Positions 1 to 6,313 of a stretch of 10,839 nt of DNA are shown here, in pieces; position 1 is the stretch's first letter, and each line of letters starts with the position of its first letter. A program made the translations under genes and the position numbers. Origin of the DNA: CAYMKE01 sp964345135 (GTDB lineage: Bacteria > Bacteroidota > Bacteroidia > Bacteroidales > JBBRXJ01). The stretch is from assembly GCA_964345135.1 (NCBI GenBank), contig CAYFQI010000080.1, positions 1 to 10,839 on the forward strand, given 5' to 3'. The notes below the pieces were generated by a model that was not told the origin of the DNA, searched no databases, and was given only the letters and a program-made list of their open reading frames with translations.

Positions 1-11
1 ATTGTTTAGTG

Positions 12-19
12 CAAATATA
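12..19 (-). promoter_or_regulatory. Possible Bacteroidota -7 promoter box facing out of the window
   Basis: Read on the minus strand this is TATATTTG followed by CAC, a match to the TAnnTTTG -7 element of the Bacteroidota housekeeping sigma factor. I see no clear TTTG-type -33 element at the usual distance upstream; the stretch there is only A/T-rich. If real, it would start transcription near the left edge of the window for a gene lying outside it. The match is short, so this is tentative. Confidence 0.35.
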
Positions 20-139
20 TTTCTTTTTTTATTATCAGAAAATTTTATTTGAATTATTAGAAGCCCCCTTTGAATAACAAAACTTTATCGGGTTAACAGA
101 TCACGTTAATCAGGAAGGAAGTATTTCAACTTGTTGTCA

Positions 140-208
140 ATGAGTAATTTTGAGGAAAGTGTAACGAAGTTAAAGGATATGATGGAACAAACACCAGGTT
201 ATTTATAA
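140..208 (+). pseudogene. Short plus-strand frame, probable C-terminal remnant of a lost gene
   Basis: An ATG frame of 22 codons encodes an acidic, amphipathic peptide beginning MSNFEESV and ending in QTPGYL. The open frame reaches back only to a stop at 107-109. An overlapping frame from about 98 encodes a similarly protein-like stretch (RKEVFQLVVNE) and stops inside the start region of this one, as expected if a frameshift cut one coding tail in two. It ends 17 bases before the stem of a terminator reading the same way. I do not recognise the family. It could equally be a chance short frame. Confidence 0.25.
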
Positions 209-217
209 ATAAATTAT

Positions 218-260
218 AAAAAAAAGGGGCTGTCAATATTAACGAATGCAGCCCCTTTTT
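218..260. terminator. Bidirectional intrinsic terminator
   Basis: A perfect 7-bp stem (GGGGCTG at 226-232 pairing with CAGCCCC at 249-255) encloses a 16-base loop. It is flanked by eight A on the left (218-225) and five T on the right (256-260). Read leftward it is a stem followed by eight U, fitting an end for the giant minus-strand gene, whose stop codon lies 56 bases away. Read rightward it has five U and could end whatever the remnant frame at 140-208 belonged to. Confidence 0.85.
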
Positions 261-311
261 ATAACAATCAGCCAGTAACGAGTTAATGCTTAACCTGCTA
301 ACTATCCATTT

Positions 312-3300
312 TTATTTTTTAATAAACCTGAAAATCATTTGTTTTTCATTGTTTAATATGGTTTTTCCGAAATACATGCCTGGTTTAAGTTCACTGACAT
401 CAAATGATATGTTATGTATTCCAAGTGGTTTAGTTGTATTGAGTGTTTTGACCGTTTGTCCTGTCATATTCATTATTTTGATGTCCATGTTTGCAGATTG
501 TTGCAGGTTGATTTCAAGGTTTAGCTGTTTTCCGGCAGGATTCGGATATACAAGCAATTTATTGGCCGTGGTTTGCATATCTCTTGTTCCTGTTCCTGCT
601 TTTTCTGCCAGGTGAATTACCACGTTGGCTATGTCTGTATGCACGGGAATGGTGTATGCATTATCCCATGAAACTTTATTTACATAATAGGTTGGGATGA
701 AGTTACCTGAGAATTCCGTGCCCGGGATAGCCCTGACTTTATAATTGCCGGGATGTACATTATTGAAAATAAATGCCCCACTGTCAATTGAAACTGTTTC
801 TATTGGGGCTTGGGCACTATCAAGTTCTGCATCGAATAATTGGACTGTTCCATGAGTAACACGTTCGAATTCAGTCAGCACGGTCCCGGTAATCGTGTGC
901 AGCCCAATATGTATTTCTTTACATATCGTGTCTTTGCAGTATGGTGTTTGCATGGTGAGGCATACATGGTACGTGCCTGTATCTGAAAAATAATGCACCG
1001 GATTCTGCAGAGAAGACATATACCCGTCATTAAAATCCCAGAACCAGCTTATGATATCATCCACGGGAACAGACTCGTCATAAAAAGAATATTTGAAATA
1101 ATTATTGGAGTCTGCCGAATAATTGAAATCTGCCGTGCATTCTGTTATTTTGGGGATAAGATGGATATCCATCCCGGTTTTGTTTTCATTGGTAATGACA
1201 GTAGCTGCATCTGTCCAATAGAGCTCATCACCATAATAGGTGTTTTCATAATCATTCGTGTATCCTGTTCCGGGGATAGCCCTTATTTTGTAATCGTTTT
1301 CGGCCACGTGATTAAAAATGTAATATCCGCTGTCAATGCTCACGGTTTGAACAGGTACCTGGGCACTGTCAAGTGATGCATCAAACAGCTGAACCGTACC
1401 TGTTTCTACAGGATTTCCCCCGGCATAGATCATGCCGGAAATAATCGTGTCTGTGCCGGGTGATACATCAATGAATTTACAGATGGTGTCTGAACAACCG
1501 TTTGCAATGATTTGAAGGCAGGCCTGGTATGTGCCGGAAGTGTCATATGTATGTACCGGGTTTTGATTTGATGAAGTACTGCCATCGCCAAAATGCCAAT
1601 GCCAATTGGATATTTCGCTTCCCCCGGCAGACAGGTCATAAAAATAATATTTGAGTGGGTTTGCAGGGTCAGCAGAATACGTGAAATCAGCTGAAGGGAC
1701 AACGACTTCCACTGTATCGGTATTCCGGCAACCGCCTGCATTTGTTCCAACGACTATATAGTATCCTGCTTTTGATACAGATGCATTTGCAATTGCAGGA
1801 TACTCACTCGTGCTGTAAAATCCACCCGGGCCTGTCCATTCCCATGAAACAGCTTCACCGCCTGTTTCCTGCAGGTATATGCTGTCGCCTTTGCATACCG
1901 GGGAATTGCTTTCCGCGTGAACGTATGCTGATGAGTCGACTGCAACATATATCATGTCTGAGTTTGAGCATCCATTTGAATTCGTGGCAACAACAGTATA
2001 CTGTCCATCATTCGCTTCTGTTACATTCGCTATGCTGGGGTCTTCTAAAGAAGAAGCAAATCCATTCGGCCCTGTCCATGACCAGTTCACTGCTTCTCCA
2101 CCATTTTCGTGTAGCCTGATCGTGTCTCCTGTACACACCGGGCTGTTGCTTGCCGCATTAATATACAGGGCAGAATCCACGGAAATATAATCTGTTTTGA
2201 TAATGGTATCAGTACTTCCCTGTGATGTAACCTGCAGGGAGACGGTAAATTGCCCATACCAGCTGTATGACACGTTATGTGGCCCCGGGCCTGCAGCATA
2301 AGAAGGGGTAGCATCGACTCCAAAATTCCAATAATAGTCTGCTGTATCGGGCATGCAGTTTGGGGTGAACGTGATAGTATCGCCTTCGCAGGGATGGGTG
2401 TTGTTCGCAGTAAAGTCCGGTGTACAAGAGTTTGTGTCTTTGGCAACAAGGTGAATATTAATATTAATCAAATTATCGTACAGCTCTATAATACTTGCAT
2501 CTGTCCAGTTGAGTTCATCACCATAATAGGTGTTTTCATAGTCATCCATGTACCCGGTTCCGGGGATAGCCCTTATTTTGTAATCGTTTTCGGCCACGTG
2601 ATTAAAAATGTAATATCCGCTGTCAATGCTCACGGTTTGAACAGGTACCTGGGCACTGTCAAGTGATGCATCAAACAGCTGAACCGTACCTGTTTCTACA
2701 GGATTTCCCCCGGCATAGATCATGCCGGAAATAATCGTGTCTGTGCCGGGTGATACATCAATGAATTTACAGATGGTGTCTGAACAACCGTTTGCAATGA
2801 TTTGAAGGCAGGCCTGGTATGTGCCGGAAGTGTCATATGTATGTACCGGGTTTTGATTTGATGAAGTACTGCCATCGCCAAAATGCCAATGCCAATTGGA
2901 TATTTCGCTTCCCCCGGCAGACAGGTCATAAAAATAATATTTGAGTGGGTTTGCAGGGTCAGCAGAATACGTGAAATCAGCTGAAGGGACAACGACTTCC
3001 ACTGTATCGGTATTCCGGCAACCGCCTGCATTTGTTCCAACGACTATATAGTATCCTGCTTTTGATACAGATGCATTTGCAATTGCAGGATACTCACTCG
3101 TGCTGTAAAATCCACCCGGGCCTGTCCATTCCCATGAAACAGCTTCACCGCCTGTTTCCTGCAGGTATATGCTGTCGCCTTTGCATACCGGGGAATTGCT
3201 TTCCGCGTGAACGTATGCTGATGAGTCGACTGCAACATATATCATGTCTGAGTTTGAGCATCCATTTGAATTCGTGGCAACAACAGTATACTGTCCATCA

Positions 3301-5210
3301 TTCGCTTCTGTTACATTCGTTATGCTGGGGTCTTCTAAAGAAGAAGCAAATCCATCCGGCCCTGTCCATGACCAGTTCACCGCTTCTCCACCATTTTCAT
3401 GTAGCCTGATCGTGTCTCCCGCGCACAAAGGACTGTTGCTTGCCGCGTGAACGTATGGCAACGTGTCGACTGAAATATTTATCGTATCCGAGTTTGAACA
3501 GCCATTTGCTCGTGTTGCAATAACGGTATATTTCCCTTGATGAACGTTAGAAGCATTAGGTATTTCTGGATATTTTTGTGTAGAAGTAAATCCATCCGGC
3601 CCGTTCCATGACCAATTAACAGATTCCCAACTGTATTCGTATAGCCTGATCGTGTCTCCTGTACACACCGGGCTGTTGCTTGCCACGTCAATATGCAGGG
3701 CAGAATCCACGGAAATATAATCTGTTTTGATAATGGTATCAGTACTTCCCTGTGATGTAACCTGCAGGGAGACGGTAAATTGCCCATACCAGCTGTATGA
3801 CACGTTATGTGGCCCCGGGCCTGCAGCATAAGAAGGGGTAGCATCGATTCCAAAATTCCAATAATAGTCTGCTGTATCGGGCATGCAGTTTGGAGTGAAC
3901 GTGATAGTATCGCCTTCGCAGATATTGGTGGTGTTGGCTGTGAAATTCGTGGTGCAGGAGTCGGAAAGTTTCACGATCCAGAAATCAGAACCACCATGAT
4001 TGCCGGATACATCACCATCATTTGATTCAGAATATCCGGCAATTATATATCCTCCATCATTGGTTTGTTGGATGGATTGTGCATAATCGTCTTTACTTCC
4101 TCCCAGGCATTTCGTCCATGTTGAATCTCCAAATGAGTTTAATTTTATAATCCAATAATCCAAACTATCTTTAGATCCAGCTACAATATAGCCGCCATCC
4201 GAGGTTTGCTGGATGGATCGTGCATAATAGTGATCACTTCCTCCTAAGCATTTCGTCCATAATGTATCACCTGCCGCATCAAGTTTTACAATCCAATAAT
4301 CATAAGAACCATGATTCCCTGACACATCGCCATCATTTGATTTAGAATATCCGGCAATTATATAGCCGCCATCCGAGGTTTGCCGGATGGATCGTGCATA
4401 ATCAGAACTACTACCTCCCAGGCATTTCGTCCATAATGTATCGCCTGCCGCATCAAGTTTTACAATCCAGGAATCAGAAGAACCATGATTCCCTGACACA
4501 TCGCCATCATTGGAATAAGTATATCCAGCTACAATATAGCCTCCATCCGAGGTTTGCTGAATGGAATATGCATAATCTTTATCACTTCCTCCCAGGCATT
4601 TCGTCCATAATGTATCACCTGCCGCATCAAGTTTCACGATCCAATAATCAAGAGAACCATGATTCCCTGACACATCGCCATCATTTGACCATGTTGTACC
4701 AGCTACAATATATCCTCCATCCGAGGTTTGCCGGATGGATTGTGCATAATCAGAACTACTACCTCCTAAGCATTTCGTCCATAATGTATCGCCTGCCGCA
4801 TCAAGTTTTACGATCCAATAATCATAATCACCATGATTGCCGGATACATCACCATTATTTGATTCAGAATATCCGGCAATTATATATCCTCCATCATTGG
4901 TTTGCCGGATGGATCGTGCATAATCAGAACTACTACCTCCCAGGCATTTCGTCCATGATGTATCGCCTGCAGCATCAAGTTTCACGATCCAATAATCATA
5001 AGAACCATGATTCCCTGACACATCGCCATCATTTGACCGTGTTTTACCAGCTACAATATAGCCACCATCAGTGGTTTGGTCAATAGAGTAAGCTTCTTCT
5101 CCATTGCTTCCCCCGAAACATTTTTGCCATTCAATGGTTTGGCTGTTCCCGTTTAATGCCATGAAACAGGTTATAAACATGGCCATTAGTGTTGTAATTC
5201 GTGTTTTCAT
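312..5210 (-). CDS. Giant T9SS-exported protein: seven-repeat propeller, PKD/Ig-like arrays, type A sorting domain
   Basis: 1632 residues, predicted secreted and anchored to the cell surface or released by T9SS. Residues 1-24 form a signal peptide ending NSQ. Residues 28-419 are seven tandem repeats, probably a beta-propeller. Then follow PKD (about 417-500), three Ig-like domains (500-737), PKD, a carboxypeptidase-regulatory-like domain (815-923), a second set PKD-Ig-Ig-PKD-regulatory (928-1350), a third PKD-regulatory pair (1357-1532), and a T9SS type A sorting domain (1552-1632, with VYPNPAGK, ending FIKK). PKD domains show WxFG-type motifs such as WHFGDGS; regulatory-like domains share GTVQLFDA and YYG or YYV. 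The frame stays open to an ATG at 5255, but I chose the ATG at 5210: the signal peptide begins there, and the longer start would lie inside the proposed promoter. No catalytic domain is visible, so an adhesive or structural role is likely. It has its own promoter and is last of five co-directional genes. Exact ligand unknown. Confidence 0.93.
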   Translation of the reverse strand: MKTRITTLMAMFITCFMALNGNSQTIEWQKCFGGSNGEEAYSIDQTTDGGYIVAGKTRSNDGDVSGNHGSYDYWIVKLDAAGDTSWTKCLGGSSSDYARSIRQTNDGGYIIAGYSESNNGDVSGNHGDYDYWIVKLDAAGDTLWTKCLGGSSSDYAQSIRQTSDGGYIVAGTTWSNDGDVSGNHGSLDYWIVKLDAAGDTLWTKCLGGSDKDYAYSIQQTSDGGYIVAGYTYSNDGDVSGNHGSSDSWIVKLDAAGDTLWTKCLGGSSSDYARSIRQTSDGGYIIAGYSKSNDGDVSGNHGSYDYWIVKLDAAGDTLWTKCLGGSDHYYARSIQQTSDGGYIVAGSKDSLDYWIIKLNSFGDSTWTKCLGGSKDDYAQSIQQTNDGGYIIAGYSESNDGDVSGNHGGSDFWIVKLSDSCTTNFTANTTNICEGDTITFTPNCMPDTADYYWNFGIDATPSYAAGPGPHNVSYSWYGQFTVSLQVTSQGSTDTIIKTDYISVDSALHIDVASNSPVCTGDTIRLYEYSWESVNWSWNGPDGFTSTQKYPEIPNASNVHQGKYTVIATRANGCSNSDTINISVDTLPYVHAASNSPLCAGDTIRLHENGGEAVNWSWTGPDGFASSLEDPSITNVTEANDGQYTVVATNSNGCSNSDMIYVAVDSSAYVHAESNSPVCKGDSIYLQETGGEAVSWEWTGPGGFYSTSEYPAIANASVSKAGYYIVVGTNAGGCRNTDTVEVVVPSADFTYSADPANPLKYYFYDLSAGGSEISNWHWHFGDGSTSSNQNPVHTYDTSGTYQACLQIIANGCSDTICKFIDVSPGTDTIISGMIYAGGNPVETGTVQLFDASLDSAQVPVQTVSIDSGYYIFNHVAENDYKIRAIPGTGYMDDYENTYYGDELNWTDASIIELYDNLININIHLVAKDTNSCTPDFTANNTHPCEGDTITFTPNCMPDTADYYWNFGVDATPSYAAGPGPHNVSYSWYGQFTVSLQVTSQGSTDTIIKTDYISVDSALYINAASNSPVCTGDTIRLHENGGEAVNWSWTGPNGFASSLEDPSIANVTEANDGQYTVVATNSNGCSNSDMIYVAVDSSAYVHAESNSPVCKGDSIYLQETGGEAVSWEWTGPGGFYSTSEYPAIANASVSKAGYYIVVGTNAGGCRNTDTVEVVVPSADFTYSADPANPLKYYFYDLSAGGSEISNWHWHFGDGSTSSNQNPVHTYDTSGTYQACLQIIANGCSDTICKFIDVSPGTDTIISGMIYAGGNPVETGTVQLFDASLDSAQVPVQTVSIDSGYYIFNHVAENDYKIRAIPGTGYTNDYENTYYGDELYWTDAATVITNENKTGMDIHLIPKITECTADFNYSADSNNYFKYSFYDESVPVDDIISWFWDFNDGYMSSLQNPVHYFSDTGTYHVCLTMQTPYCKDTICKEIHIGLHTITGTVLTEFERVTHGTVQLFDAELDSAQAPIETVSIDSGAFIFNNVHPGNYKVRAIPGTEFSGNFIPTYYVNKVSWDNAYTIPVHTDIANVVIHLAEKAGTGTRDMQTTANKLLVYPNPAGKQLNLEINLQQSANMDIKIMNMTGQTVKTLNTTKPLGIHNISFDVSELKPGMYFGKTILNNEKQMIFRFIKK
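1267..2111 (-). repeat. Downstream copy of the duplicated PKD/Ig/regulatory block
   Basis: This segment of the giant gene matches 2557-3401 at a constant offset of 1290 bp. By eye, bases 1267-2029 are identical to 2557-3319 (763 bases). Scattered single changes then begin (2030, 2066, 2091, 2109). It encodes most of the regulatory-like domain 2, PKD 4, Ig-like 5 and most of Ig-like 4. Identity this long, including silent sites, shows a recent duplication or gene conversion rather than ancient domain shuffling. Confidence 0.95.
2112..2391 (-). repeat. Second duplicated segment, matching 3642-3921 at a different offset
   Basis: From 2112 the best match shifts from an offset of 1290 to one of 1530 bp, pairing with 3642-3921. 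About ten single-base differences are visible by eye, for example at 2155-2160, 2318 and 2364. It encodes the start of Ig-like 4 and PKD 3; the partner encodes the start of Ig-like 1 and PKD 1. The offset change of exactly 240 bp (80 codons) equals one Ig-like domain, so the first module has three Ig-like domains and the second has two. Confidence 0.85.
2557..3401 (-). repeat. Upstream copy of the duplicated PKD/Ig/regulatory block
   Basis: Partner of 1267-2111, encoding most of regulatory-like domain 1, PKD 2, Ig-like 3 and most of Ig-like 2. Left of the block the two copies diverge quickly (for example 2551-2557 against 1261-1267). The third regulatory-like domain near 615-900 is clearly homologous in protein but well diverged in DNA, so it predates this event. 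Confidence 0.95.
3954..5129 (-). repeat. Seven tandem 58-residue coding repeats (propeller-like)
   Basis: Six repeats follow the pattern WTKCLGGS..DYA.SI.QT.DGGYI.AG...SNDGDVSGNHG..DYWIVKLDAAGDT, here split for brevity by dots, and one is shorter. Repeats 1-5 are exactly 58 codons (174 bp), starting at 5129, 4955, 4781, 4607 and 4433. Repeat 6 (4259-4119) is 47 codons and lacks the acidic SNDGDVSGNHG loop. Repeat 7 (4118 to about 3954) runs into the next domain. Neighbouring copies are close to identical in DNA, which implies recent expansion or gene conversion. Seven units suit a closed seven-blade beta-propeller; the fold is inferred from unit size and GG-aromatic pattern. The DGDVSGN loop resembles an acidic calcium-binding loop. 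Confidence 0.9.
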
Positions 5211-5235
5211 AGGTTTAATTTTTTTTGTTAACATT

Positions 5236-5275
5236 GGTTTATATAGGTATAACAATGGATGTTTTTAATACCCTA
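5236..5275 (-). promoter_or_regulatory. Proposed ECF-sigma promoter of the giant T9SS cargo gene
   Basis: On the minus strand TAGGGT (5275-5270) is followed by 14 bases, TTGTT (5255-5251), 10 bases, and AAACC (5240-5236). The same three blocks with the same spacing occur ahead of the 286-aa gene and of fecR. The first block would be the -35 element, TTGTTATA the -10, and AAACC lies near the expected transcription start. The start codon at 5210 lies 25 bases past AAACC. The site overlaps the extended in-frame ATG at 5255, which argues that this ATG is not used. Confidence 0.7.
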
Positions 5276-5286
5276 TGTTTGATTTT

Positions 5287-6147
5287 TTATTTTTTGATGA
5301 TTTTATGAGTTCCTATTTGAGTTCCTTCTTTGAATAGTTGGAGGAAATAAACACCTTGATCCAAATGCTCCAATTGTATTTTTTTATTCACTCCATTAAA
5401 AGTACCCGAGGTGATCGTGTTGCCCGGCAGGGTTGTTATTTTGTATTTGTAACGGGCATTTTTCTTCAGTTTGACGTGGATAAATTGGTTGAATGGATTG
5501 GGATATACCCTGTTTTTGATCGAGTGGGCATTGTTGACAGAAGACAGGATTTTCGCGTCAATAACATCAAATAATACACCTGCACAATCAGGATGAGGAG
5601 GTGAGTACCATATGTTTCCACACCATGTGTCACCTGAGTTTACATAATAACTAAGGCAAATTTCAGTATTTAACGGGTAGCCAAGGTGTTGAGGGAGGCG
5701 GATGCTGTCCTTAGCCATATATTTTTCATCGCCGATATATACAGTGTCTGTTTCATTCAATTTAAAATAATAAGTACATTTATTGTTTGTGTCACTGTAT
5801 TTATAGAACCTCCCTGTTTTACAACCCGGTGTATCAATTACCTCAAACGTGTGTACTGCCGAAGAATCATCATATCCCCTGAAGGCTTGTAGTTCATAAA
5901 GACCTGTTTCATTGCATTTTGCTTCAAATATTCCGGTGTCATGGACAGTTTTTATCAGTTCATCATTGTAATACAATTTCCATTCTACATTTTTGGATAT
6001 GATATTTAGTGTATCAAAATGTTGAACACATGCTCTGACATTATCTCCTTTCAAAACAATGTCCCTGGAAATCCTGACATCTAAATTCTGAGACATGACT
6101 GTTAAGATTGAAGCAGCATAAATAAATAAAATAATAAGTTTTTTCAT
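5287..6147 (-). CDS. Small T9SS cargo with Ig-like N-terminus and uncharacterised Cys-rich middle
   Basis: 286 residues. A signal peptide covers residues 1-20 (positively charged MKK, hydrophobic core, ending VMSQ). Residues about 22-105 have the alternating beta pattern of an Ig/PKD-like domain. Residues 106-200 form a segment I do not recognise. The mature protein has seven cysteines (40, 78, 109, 124, 164, 176, 188), five of them in that middle segment, and disulphides are plausible after export. Residues 214-286 are a T9SS type A sorting domain starting VYPNPFNQF and ending HKIIKK, so the protein should cross the outer membrane and be attached to the surface or released. It lies 166 bases after the STN-barrel gene and has its own copy of the conserved promoter. 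Its function is unknown; it could be a ligand-binding partner of the giant cargo or of the sensor. Confidence 0.92.
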   Translation of the reverse strand: MKKLIILFIYAASILTVMSQNLDVRISRDIVLKGDNVRACVQHFDTLNIISKNVEWKLYYNDELIKTVHDTGIFEAKCNETGLYELQAFRGYDDSSAVHTFEVIDTPGCKTGRFYKYSDTNNKCTYYFKLNETDTVYIGDEKYMAKDSIRLPQHLGYPLNTEICLSYYVNSGDTWCGNIWYSPPHPDCAGVLFDVIDAKILSSVNNAHSIKNRVYPNPFNQFIHVKLKKNARYKYKITTLPGNTITSGTFNGVNKKIQLEHLDQGVYFLQLFKEGTQIGTHKIIKK

Positions 6148-6174
6148 AACTACTGATTTTTAAAGTTAAACATT

Positions 6175-6214
6175 GGTTTATATTCTTATAACAACCGTAT
6201 TTTGTTTTACCCTT
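6175..6214 (-). promoter_or_regulatory. Proposed ECF-sigma promoter of the 286-aa T9SS cargo gene
   Basis: On the minus strand ACTAAGGGT (6217-6209), 14 bases, TTGTT (6194-6190), 10 bases, AAACC (6179-6175). Spacing is the same as in the other two sites. It shares a 15-base run, ATATAAACCAATGTT, with the promoter of the giant gene, so likeness continues into the probable leader. ACTAAGGGT is shared with the fecR promoter. The start codon lies 27 bases past AAACC. Confidence 0.7.
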
Positions 6215-6313
6215 AGTGAGGGGTTGATTTTTTTATAATATTTTTTAAATTTTATCATGGCTTATGCAAATTAGTTTTTGGGTTTTAAGCCTGCCGGGCT
6301 GTAACATGCCTGG

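Noticed and set aside
1742..3409. Pairs of identical plus- and minus-strand frames 1290 bp apart
   Set aside because: They are shadows of the duplicated block in the giant gene, not duplicated genes; they carry no recognisable domain.
4394..5086. Long plus-strand open frame (230 codons) opposite the propeller repeats
   Set aside because: It is the antisense shadow of the repeated blades; its own repeats are His/Asn/Leu-rich low-quality protein, it has no start context, and the minus-strand frame is clearly the real gene.
3954..5129. Regular repeats as a CRISPR array
   Set aside because: The repeat unit is 174 bp, coding, in frame and continuous, with no spacers.
5211..5255. Fifteen extra N-terminal codons for the giant gene, starting at ATG 5255
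   Set aside because: They would put charged residues ahead of a clean signal peptide and lie inside the conserved promoter motif, upstream of or at the likely transcription start.
6240..6313. Terminator after the STN-barrel gene
   Set aside because: Only a weak GCC/GGC stem around 6288-6300 and no U run; readthrough into the cargo gene remains possible.
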